Below are positions 1-6,400 of a stretch of DNA of 7,189 bases, piece after piece. The first letter of the stretch is position 1; every line of letters begins with the position of its first letter. Both the position numbers and the translations under genes were made by a program. The notes under the pieces are model-generated. The model ran no database searches, was not told where the DNA came from, and saw only the letters and a list, made by a program, of their open reading frames with translations. Source of the stretch: Chitinophagaceae bacterium (lineage in GTDB: Bacteria; Bacteroidota; Bacteroidia; Chitinophagales; Chitinophagaceae); NCBI GenBank assembly GCA_947468255.1, contig CANIMM010000158.1:1-7189 (forward strand). The letters run 5' to 3'.

Positions 1-549
1 ATTACCGATACAGAAAGTTTGACCGTTGCCCAGATAACCAAACTGCGCAGCCATTGCTTTGATAAGCAGGTAGAGATGAGGGTTGCTAAAAACACACTTA
101 TCCGCAAAGCATTAGAGAGCCTCGATGCTGAAAAGTATACAGGTGTTTATGATTCTTTGCACAACGTTACAGCTCTTTTATTCAGCGAAAACCCTAAAGA
201 ACCCGCTTTGATTTTAAGTGGCTTCAGGAAGGAAAGCAAAGGTGAAAAGCCTGAATTAAAAGCAGCATTCATTAATGGTGATATTTTTGTTGGCGATAAT
301 CAATTGATTGCCCTTACACAAATCAAAACTAAAAATGAATTGATTGGCGAAGTAATCGGATTATTACAAGCTCCAATTCAACGTGTATTAGGTGCTTTAC
401 AAAATAAAGATGCAGCAAGTGCAGCTGAAGTTGTAGCTGAAGCTGAAGCAGCCGCTCCGGTTGTGGAAGTTGCAGCAGTAGAAGCAGCACCCGTTGCAGA
501 AGCAGCTCCAGCGGTTGCTGATGATGCAGTGGCTCCTGATGCAGTATAA
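1..549 (+). CDS. rplJ: 50S ribosomal protein L10 (5'-truncated by window edge)
   Basis: L10 anchors the ribosomal stalk: it binds 23S rRNA together with L11 and carries L7/L12 dimers on its C-terminal helix. The frame is open from base 1 to the TAA at 547-549 (182 codons visible). The first visible residues, ITDTESLTVAQITKLR, correspond to a region about 20-25 residues into L10, so the true start lies upstream; the TTG at 19 is internal. Further family signatures are VEMRVAKNTLIRKALES, typical of the N-terminal RNA-binding domain, and NELIGEVIGLLQAPIQRVL, which matches the helix that recruits L7/L12. From about visible residue 137 the protein ends in a 46-residue low-complexity tail, 21 residues of which are Ala, the rest mainly Val, Glu, Pro and Asp. 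The tail is probably flexible, like the L7/L12 hinge. rplL follows after 129 nt, as expected for the stalk operon. Confidence 0.97.
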   Translation: MTDTESLTVAQITKLRSHCFDKQVEMRVAKNTLIRKALESLDAEKYTGVYDSLHNVTALLFSENPKEPALILSGFRKESKGEKPELKAAFINGDIFVGDNQLIALTQIKTKNELIGEVIGLLQAPIQRVLGALQNKDAASAAEVVAEAEAAAPVVEVAAVEAAPVAEAAPAVADDAVAPDAV

Positions 550-564
550 TATTCAAAAGAATAT
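549..564 (+). promoter_or_regulatory. small AT-rich hairpin at the rplJ stop codon
   Basis: ATATTC (549-554) pairs perfectly with GAATAT (559-564) around an AAAA loop, starting at the last base of the rplJ stop codon. No T-tract follows, so it does not look like an intrinsic terminator. It could protect or process the mRNA 3' of rplJ, or be a chance AT-rich inverted repeat. A role is inference only. Confidence 0.25.
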
Positions 565-631
565 ACGAAGGTGTATCCAATCATATTACCCTGGCCGGAT
601 GGGAAAAAAAGGCAACAACAATTTTTTTAAA

Positions 632-663
632 ACTCCGCCGGAGTATATAACAATGAAGGCGGA
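632..663 (+). promoter_or_regulatory. two mutually exclusive hairpins in the rplJ-rplL spacer
   Basis: ACTCC (632-636) can pair with GGAGT (640-644) around the loop GCC. Alternatively, TCCGCC (634-639) can pair with GGCGGA (658-663) around an 18-nt loop. The two structures share 634-636 and cannot form together. The second would sequester the only purine-rich GGCGGA element upstream of rplL, which ends 15 nt before its ATG. The pairings are read directly from the sequence. A switching role, for example in L10/L12 feedback or in raising rplL translation relative to rplJ, is speculation; the stems are short (5 and 6 bp). Confidence 0.25.
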
Positions 664-673
664 AAAAATTTAA
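653..673 (+). other. six-codon mini-ORF directly upstream of rplL
   Basis: ATG at 653-655 opens a reading frame encoding MKAEKI that stops at TAA 671-673, five bases before the rplL ATG. It overlaps the GGCGGA arm of the spacer hairpin. Its position would allow a terminating ribosome to reinitiate at rplL. A frame this short arises easily by chance, and the peptide has no recognisable family. Confidence 0.15.
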
Positions 674-678
674 TTATT

Positions 679-1050
679 ATGGCAGACGTAAAAAAATTAG
701 CTGAAAGTTTAGTAGGCTTAACAGTAAAGGAAGTACAAGAATTAGCAGAGTTTTTAAAATCAGAGTACGGTATTGAGCCTGCTGCAGCTGCAGTAGTAAT
801 AAGTGCAGGTGGTGGCGAAGCTGCTGCTGTTGAAGAAAAAACATCTTTCAATGTAATCTTGAAAGCTGCTGGTGCTAACAAATTAGCGATTGTTAAAATC
901 GTTAAAGAATTAACAGGATTAGGATTGAAAGAAGCTAAGGATTTAGTTGACGGCGCTCCAAAACCAGTTAAGGAAGGTGTTGATAAAGCAACTGCAGAAG
1001 AATTAAAAACTAAGTTGACTGAAGCAGGTGCTGAAGTTGAAATAGCTTAA
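679..1050 (+). CDS. rplL: 50S ribosomal protein L7/L12
   Basis: L7/L12 is the multi-copy stalk protein that recruits translational GTPases (EF-Tu, EF-G, IF2, RF3) to the ribosome. It has 123 residues, the normal family length. The N-terminal dimerisation and L10-binding domain is at about 1-33 (MADVKKLAESLVGLTVKEVQ). A flexible Ala/Gly/Glu hinge follows at about 34-50, including AAAAVV and GGGEAAA. The globular C-terminal domain runs from about 51 to 123 and includes ILKAAGANKLAIVKIVKE and TGLGLKEAKDLVDGAPKPVK, the conserved factor-binding surface. The ATG at 679 is chosen because it gives the standard N-terminus and no in-frame ATG lies upstream in the spacer. No good Shine-Dalgarno precedes it; the leader is AT-rich. 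The stop at 1048-1050 is followed 24 nt later by a strong terminator, so rplL appears to be the last gene of its operon. Confidence 0.99.
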   Translation: MADVKKLAESLVGLTVKEVQELAEFLKSEYGIEPAAAAVVISAGGGEAAAVEEKTSFNVILKAAGANKLAIVKIVKELTGLGLKEAKDLVDGAPKPVKEGVDKATAEELKTKLTEAGAEVEIA

Positions 1051-1074
1051 TTTACAAGTTTATAAAATAGCTTT

Positions 1075-1104
1075 AAAAGCCGGAGAGCAATCTTCGGCTT
1101 TTTT
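1075..1104 (+). terminator. strong intrinsic terminator after rplL
   Basis: AAAAGCCGGAGA (1075-1086) pairs along its full length with TCTTCGGCTTTT (1091-1102). This gives a 12-bp stem with a single G-T wobble and a GCAA (GNRA-type) tetraloop at 1087-1090. A T-run at 1099-1104 overlaps the stem base, as in a classical Rho-independent terminator. It lies 24 nt after the rplL stop and 82 nt before the peptidase start, and should end the stalk-protein transcript. Confidence 0.9.
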
Positions 1105-1133
1105 GTTGCTGATTAAATAATTTATTCCAATGT

Positions 1134-1166
1134 GTTGGTCTGAGTCATAAATATTTTGTATAATTG
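1134..1166 (+). promoter_or_regulatory. candidate promoter for the M13 peptidase gene
   Basis: GTTG at 1134-1137 (-33-like) is followed after 21 nt by TATAATTG at 1159-1166. The latter matches the Bacteroidota -7 consensus TAnnTTTG at all fixed positions but one. Transcription would start near 1173, leaving a leader of about 14 nt before the ATG at 1187. A promoter somewhere in 1105-1186 is expected because a strong terminator lies just upstream, but the exact boxes are uncertain in such AT-rich DNA. TATTTTG at 1152-1158 is a weaker alternative. Confidence 0.4.
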
Positions 1167-1186
1167 AAAAAATTAAAATATCCCAT

Positions 1187-3226
1187 ATGCGAATACACGT
1201 TATAGTTAGTACTGTTATACTGGTTTCATCCTTGTTATCCTGTAACATAGGCAATAAAGGCAATATCAACGGTGAACGTAATGCGGGCTTTGATAGGGCT
1301 GGTATGGATACCACCGTAAAGCCGGGTGACAATTTTTTTCAATATGCCAATGGCCAGTGGGTAAAAACAGCCGTAATTCCCGATGACCAAAGCGGTACGG
1401 GTAGTTTCTTTACTTTGTACCAAGAAAATTTAAAAAAACTGAAAACCATCCTTGAGCAGTCAGCGAAGGGAAATAAGCCAACCGGCAGCATGGAACAAAA
1501 AGTGGGGGATTATTTTTCAAGCGGAATGGATACCCTTTCACTTGAAAAAATAGGCGCTTCGCCCTTGAAGCCTGCTCTTGACAAAATTGATGCGGTTAAA
1601 AATTACAACGAATTGGTTGCCGTTATAACCCAGCTGACCCAATTGGAAGACAGTGGGTTGATGGGTTTTTATGTAGGTGCAGATGATAAAAAAAGCGAAA
1701 GAAATATTCTTATTTTAACTCAATCTGGACTTTCATTGCCGGAAAGGGATTATTATTTCAGAAAAGACAGTGCAACATTGGCTGCCCGAAACGGATTGGT
1801 AAAATATGCCAACACCTTGTTTTCCTTGACCGGAGCAGATAGTGCAAGCGCTGCAAAAGAAAGCTTGTATGTGCTAAGTTTGGAGTCTGCAATTGCAGCT
1901 GCCCACCGCACACCGGTGGCATTGCGTGACCCGCAAGCCAATTATAATAAAATGAGCTTGGCACAGCTGGAGCTGCTATCTCCAAACGTGGGATGGAAGA
2001 AGGTGTTGTCGGCTATGCATATTTCAACCGATTCTGTGAACGTCTCTCAGCCTGCCTACTTCAAGGCTTTGAGCGCCTTGTTAAAAAGCCAGCCTATTGA
2101 AGTTTGGAAGGCGAAGGTCAAGTATGATTACATTAGTGGAAATGCTTCATTGTTGAGCAAATCTTTTTCATCAGCCGCCTTTAATTTTAATAAAATATTC
2201 AATGGGCAAAAAAAGCAATCCGACCGCTGGAAGACAATGGTCAATTCGGTTGACAGGAATTTAGGTGAGTTGTTGGGGCAATTGTATGTTCAGCAATATT
2301 TCACGCCGGAGTCAAAGCGGCGAATGGATGAGTTGGTAACGAATCTGCAAAATGCATTCAAAACAAGAATTCAACAATTGGACTGGATGTCTGACAGCAC
2401 CAAGGAGAAGGCCACCAAAAAATTAACTGCATTTTTAAAGAAAATCGGCTACCCAAATAAATGGAAAAATTACGACGATGTATTGGTGGATCCAAAAAAT
2501 TATTTCAGTAACGCGAAAAGTGCTAGCGCGCATCGATACCATGAAATGATTGCCAAGGTTGACAAATTGGTGGACCGTACTGATTGGGGGATGACTCCTC
2601 CAACAGTGAATGCCTACTACAATCCTGGCAATAACGAAATTGTATTTCCTGCAGGTATTTTACAATTTCCCTTCTTTGATGCCCAGTCAGATGATGCCAT
2701 CAATTACGGAGGTATAGGAATGGTAATCGGCCATGAAATGACCCATGGTTTCGATGACCAGGGAAGCCAGTATGATGAGGTTGGAAATTTAAAAAACTGG
2801 TGGGGCAAATCGGATGCGGTTAAGTTTAAGGAAAAAACGGGGGCGGCAGTTCAACAATACAATGGATTTACCGTATTGGACAGTTTACATGTGAATGGGC
2901 AATTAACCTTGGGGGAAAATTTGGCGGATATCGGAGGATTGGCAATTGCTTATGATGCGTTTAAGTTGACCAAGCAGGGCCGGGGGAATGAATTGATTGA
3001 TGGATTTACGCCCGATCAGCGCTTTTTTCTTGGATTTGCCCAGGTTTGGAGAATAAAAAACAGGGTAGAGCAAATACGCGCCAGGATTACAACGGACCCC
3101 CATTCCCCTGAATTGTACAGGATCAATGGACCTGCCGTCAATTTCACTCCTTTTTACGCAGCATTTGGGGTAAAACCGGGTGATAAAATGTATGTAAAAC
3201 CAGAACAAAGAGTTAAAATTTGGTAA
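1187..3226 (+). CDS. M13 family zinc metallopeptidase (neprilysin/PepO-like), predicted lipoprotein
   Basis: This 679-residue protein matches the M13 (neprilysin, endothelin-converting enzyme, PepO) family in length and architecture. The family cleaves peptides on the amino side of hydrophobic residues. Residues 1-18 are a signal peptide with a hydrophobic core ending in LLSC; Cys19 would be lipidated after signal peptidase II cleavage. No acidic cluster follows Cys19, so a surface-export signal is not evident and a periplasmic location is the simpler guess. The N-terminal M13 domain begins with the family-typical KPGDNFFQYANGQWVK. In the catalytic domain I see NAYY (475-478, substrate binding), FPAGILQ, the zinc motif HEMTH (516-520), and ENLAD (577-581) with the third zinc ligand Glu577 and Asp581. 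DPHSPELYR supplies His639 and Arg645, equivalent to neprilysin His711 and Arg717. The C-terminus RVKIW is also typical. All key residues are present, so it should be active. The ATG at 1187 is chosen because it gives an intact signal peptide. The gene is unusual in lying between rplL and rpoB. Its codon use (frequent GGG, AGG, CGG) is less highly adapted than that of its neighbours. pepO would be a reasonable family name, but orthology is not shown. Confidence 0.96.
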   Translation: MRIHVIVSTVILVSSLLSCNIGNKGNINGERNAGFDRAGMDTTVKPGDNFFQYANGQWVKTAVIPDDQSGTGSFFTLYQENLKKLKTILEQSAKGNKPTGSMEQKVGDYFSSGMDTLSLEKIGASPLKPALDKIDAVKNYNELVAVITQLTQLEDSGLMGFYVGADDKKSERNILILTQSGLSLPERDYYFRKDSATLAARNGLVKYANTLFSLTGADSASAAKESLYVLSLESAIAAAHRTPVALRDPQANYNKMSLAQLELLSPNVGWKKVLSAMHISTDSVNVSQPAYFKALSALLKSQPIEVWKAKVKYDYISGNASLLSKSFSSAAFNFNKIFNGQKKQSDRWKTMVNSVDRNLGELLGQLYVQQYFTPESKRRMDELVTNLQNAFKTRIQQLDWMSDSTKEKATKKLTAFLKKIGYPNKWKNYDDVLVDPKNYFSNAKSASAHRYHEMIAKVDKLVDRTDWGMTPPTVNAYYNPGNNEIVFPAGILQFPFFDAQSDDAINYGGIGMVIGHEMTHGFDDQGSQYDEVGNLKNWWGKSDAVKFKEKTGAAVQQYNGFTVLDSLHVNGQLTLGENLADIGGLAIAYDAFKLTKQGRGNELIDGFTPDQRFFLGFAQVWRIKNRVEQIRARITTDPHSPELYRINGPAVNFTPFYAAFGVKPGDKMYVKPEQRVKIW

Positions 3227-3244
3227 GTATAAAATGAAGAAATT

Positions 3245-3287
3245 AGGGCATTTTTACTGAGGACAAAGCATTATGGCCCTTATTTTG
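3245..3287 (+). terminator. weak candidate terminator after the peptidase gene
   Basis: AGGGC (3245-3249) plus AT (3250-3251) can pair with AT (3273-3274) and GCCCT (3276-3280) across one bulged G at 3275. The loop is 21 nt, and the imperfect T-rich stretch TATTTTG follows (3281-3287). It is correctly placed, 19 nt after the peptidase stop. The large loop and interrupted T-run make it much weaker than the rplL terminator, so some read-through into rpoB is plausible. Confidence 0.35.
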
Positions 3288-3336
3288 CGACCTTTAATCA
3301 AAAATCAAACCAAAATCCTAAAATATCATTATAGAA

Positions 3337-3368
3337 TTTCTATATTTAAATACTATTCCTTACCTTTG
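3337..3368 (+). promoter_or_regulatory. Bacteroidota-type promoter for rpoB
   Basis: TACCTTTG at 3361-3368 is a perfect match to the Bacteroidota -7 consensus TAnnTTTG. TTTC at 3337-3340, 20 nt upstream, matches the TTTG-like -33 box at three of four bases. The surrounding DNA (3300-3360) is very AT-rich, as is common upstream of strong promoters. The predicted start is near 3375, giving an rpoB leader of about 84 nt. The box match is seen in the sequence; promoter activity and start site are inferred from position and consensus. Confidence 0.7.
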
Positions 3369-3383
3369 CCGTCCTTTAAATTC

Positions 3384-3402
3384 GGGTTAGTGGCACTCAT
3401 CC
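3384..3402 (+). promoter_or_regulatory. imperfect hairpin in the rpoB leader
   Basis: GGGT-T-AGT (3384-3391) can pair with ACT-C-ATCC (3395-3402) around the loop GGC. This gives seven pairs including one G-T wobble, with one internal T-C mismatch. It lies about 10-28 nt downstream of the predicted rpoB start site. It could be an RNA element affecting early elongation or mRNA stability, or a protein-binding inverted repeat in the DNA. I do not recognise it as a named leader family. Confidence 0.3.
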
Positions 3403-3437
3403 TGTCTACTACTTGAAAATAGAGAACCTTCTCAGCA

Positions 3438-3451
3438 TTAAAACGTTTTAA
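3438..3451 (+). repeat. 14-bp perfect palindrome before the rpoB start
   Basis: TTAAAACGTTTTAA is its own reverse complement over all 14 bases and ends 7 nt before the rpoB ATG. As RNA it could form only a short A-U hairpin with a central ACGT loop; as DNA it resembles a dimeric-protein operator. Because its composition is almost entirely A and T, chance occurrence is possible. No function is assigned. Confidence 0.35.
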
Positions 3452-3458
3452 TTACAAT

Positions 3459-6400
3459 ATGGCTGCAACAAAATCATCCGCTGCTCAGCGTATCAATTTC
3501 GGAAAAATTGAACTGCTGGCGGAAACTCCCGATTTACTCGGAATCCAGATTCAATCGTTTAAAGACTACTTCCAGTTGGAAACTACGCCAGATAAGCGTA
3601 ACAACGAAGGATTATTCCGTGTGTTTAAGGAAAATTTTCCTATCACTGACACACGAAACATCTTTGTACTGGAGTTCTTAGACTATTTTGTTGATCCACC
3701 CCGCTACACCATTGATGAGTGTATTGAAAGGGGATTAACCTATGCGGTACCGTTAAAAGCAAAACTTCGGTTGAGCTGTAATGACGAGGAACACGTAGAT
3801 TTCCAAACCATTGTTCAGGATGTGTTTTTGGGAAACATTCCTTACATGACTCCACGTGGTACATTTGTTATCAATGGAGCTGAAAGGGTAGTGGTATCTC
3901 AGTTACATCGTTCTCCTGGTGTATTTTTTGGACAGTCCGTACATCCCAATGGAACAAAGATTTATTCTGCCAGGGTGATTCCTTTTAAGGGTGCTTGGAT
4001 GGAGTTTGCTACTGATATCAACAATGTCATGTATGCTTACATTGACCGTAAAAAGAAATTCCCTGTAACCACCTTGTTACGTTCTATTGGCTTTGAAACC
4101 GATAAAGACATACTGGAATTGTTTGGTATGGCTGATGAAGTAAAAGTTGAAAAGAAAGGTTTACAAAAATATATTGGCAAACGCCTTGCTGCTCGTGTAT
4201 TACGTACATGGGTAGAAGATTTTGTGGATGAGGATACCGGAGAAGTAGTTAGTATTGAAAGGAATGAAATCGTTTTGGAGCGTGATACAGTGTTGGATCA
4301 AGAAAACATTGACATGATCGCCGAAATGGATGTGAAGAGTGTTTTTGTTCAGAAAGAAGAAGTGAGTGGTGATTATGCAATCATCTACAACACATTAAAT
4401 AAGGATACTTCTAACAGTGAACTGGAAGCGGTTCAACATATTTACCGCCAGTTACGTGGTGCAGATGCACCTGATAACGAAACAGCTCGTGGTATCATTG
4501 ATAAATTATTTTTCAGTGATAAACGCTACGATCTGGGTGAAGTAGGTCGTTATAAGATCAATCGCCGTTTAGGATTGAATTTCCCTATTGAGAAAAAAGT
4601 ATTGACAAAGGATGATATCATTGCTATTATCAAAACATTGGTTCAATTGACCAATGGAAAGAGCGAAGTGGATGATATTGATCATTTAAGTAATCGTCGC
4701 GTACGGACCGTGGGCGAACAGTTATATGCCCAGTTTGGAGTAGGTTTGGCCCGTATGGCACGTACCATTCGTGAAAGAATGAATGTTCGTGACAATGAGG
4801 TATTTACTCCAGTGGATTTGATCAATGCAAGAACTTTATCTTCTGTTATCAATTCATTTTTCGGTACTTCCCAGTTATCTCAGTTCTTAGATCAAACCAA
4901 TCCTTTAAGTGAGATCACGCATAAGCGTCGTATCTCCGCACTTGGACCGGGTGGTTTAAGTCGCGAAAGAGCTGGTTTTGAAGTACGTGATGTGCATTAT
5001 TCTCATTACGGCCGTCTTTGTACCATTGAAACTCCAGAAGGACCAAACATTGGATTGATTTCTACGCTTTGCGTACATGCCAAGATCAATGATATGGGCT
5101 TTATCGAAACCCCTTACCATAAGGTAACTGAAGGAAGGGCAGATATGAAGAAAATCACTTTCCTAAGTGCTGAAGAAGAGGATCTGGCTAAGATTGCCCA
5201 GGCCAATATCACCATGGATGAAAAAGGAAACTTTATTGAAGATAGAATCAAGAGTCGCCAGACAGGTGATTTCCCTATTTTAGATAAAAATGAAGTGGAA
5301 TATATGGATGTGGCACCTAACCAGATTGTTGGTTTAAGTGCTTCCTTGATTCCCTTCCTTGAACATGATGATGCTAACCGTGCCTTGATGGGATCGAATA
5401 TGCAACGTCAGGCGGTTCCCTTGATTCGTTTGGAATCTCCTATCGTAGGTACCGGTCTGGAAGGAAAGGCTGCCCGTGATGCAAGGATTCAGTTGCATGC
5501 AGAAGGAACTGGTGTGGTAGAATATGTAGATGGTAATGAAATTCATGTTCGTTACAATCGCAGTGAAATGCAGCAGTTGGTTAGCTTTGAAGAAGATTTG
5601 AAAATCTATAAGGTTACTAAGTTTATACGCACTAACCAAGAAACTTGTATCAACTTACGCCCGGCTGTTGTTAAAGGACAGAAAGTGGTGGAGGGTGATT
5701 TCTTAACAGAAGGATATGCAACCAAGGGTGGTGAAATGGCATTGGGTCGTAACCTAAAAGTGGCGTTCATGCCATGGAAAGGGTACAACTTTGAAGATGC
5801 GATCGTGATATCTGAAAAGGTAGTAAAAGAAGATTTATTTACGTCTATTCATATCAGTGAGTTTGAAACAGAAGTTAGGGATACTAAATTGGGCGAAGAA
5901 GAATTAACGCCAGATATTCCAAATGTAAGTGAAGAAGCCACTAAGGATCTAGATCAAAATGGTATTATCCGTATTGGTGCGCATATCAAAGAAGGTGATA
6001 TCATCATTGGAAAAATCACTCCAAAAGGTGAGAGCGATCCAACTCCTGAAGAGAAGTTGTTGCGTGCCATCTTTGGTGATAAAGCAGGTGATGCAAAAGA
6101 TGCCTCATTAAAAGCACCAAGTGGTACAGAAGGGGTAATTATCAATAAGAAATTATTTCAACGTGCCAAGAAGGATAAGAATTCTAAGGTAAGAGAAAAA
6201 GCTAGTCTAGATAAGATTGAGAAGACCCATGAGAAGAATGAAAATGATATCTTAGATCTGCTGGTTAATAAATTAACCACTTTGCTGAAAGACAAGGCTA
6301 CCGTGGGTGTTAGCAATAATTTTGGTGAAACCTTGATTGGAAAAGGTGCAAAATTCAACCAAAAGAATTTGGCTAATATTGACTACCTAAACGTAAATCC

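Noticed and set aside
19..549. TTG at 19 as the start of L10
   Set aside because: The frame stays open to base 1 and the upstream residues (ITDTES) match the interior of L10, so the gene is simply cut by the window edge.
329..584. Reverse-strand open frames opposite the end of rplJ
   Set aside because: They are low-complexity mirror images of the Ala-rich L10 tail (runs of Leu/Gln or Ala/Ser) with no family features.
604..628. A7 (604-610) and T7 (622-628) as an intrinsic terminator between rplJ and rplL
   Set aside because: The stem would be purely A-T with an 11-nt loop and no following T-run; termination before rplL would also make little biological sense.
1113..1124. TTAAATAATTTA near the peptidase promoter as an operator
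   Set aside because: It is a short, AT-only near-palindrome in an AT-rich spacer and cannot be told from background.
1060..1423. Reverse-strand open frames over the terminator and the start of the peptidase gene
   Set aside because: They overlap the well-supported terminator and the M13 coding sequence, and their translations show no recognisable domain.
2903..3208. Reverse-strand 101-residue open frame opposite the peptidase C-terminus
   Set aside because: It is a shadow of conserved M13 codons and shows no independent coding signal.
1061..3235. TATAAAAT at both 1061-1068 and 3228-3235 as a target-site duplication flanking the peptidase gene
   Set aside because: An 8-nt AT-only match is expected by chance in this AT-rich DNA, and no inverted terminal repeats or transposase accompany it.
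3234..3260. Eight-codon ORF (MKKLGHFY) after the peptidase stop
   Set aside because: Too short, without any context supporting translation, and it overlaps the candidate terminator stem.
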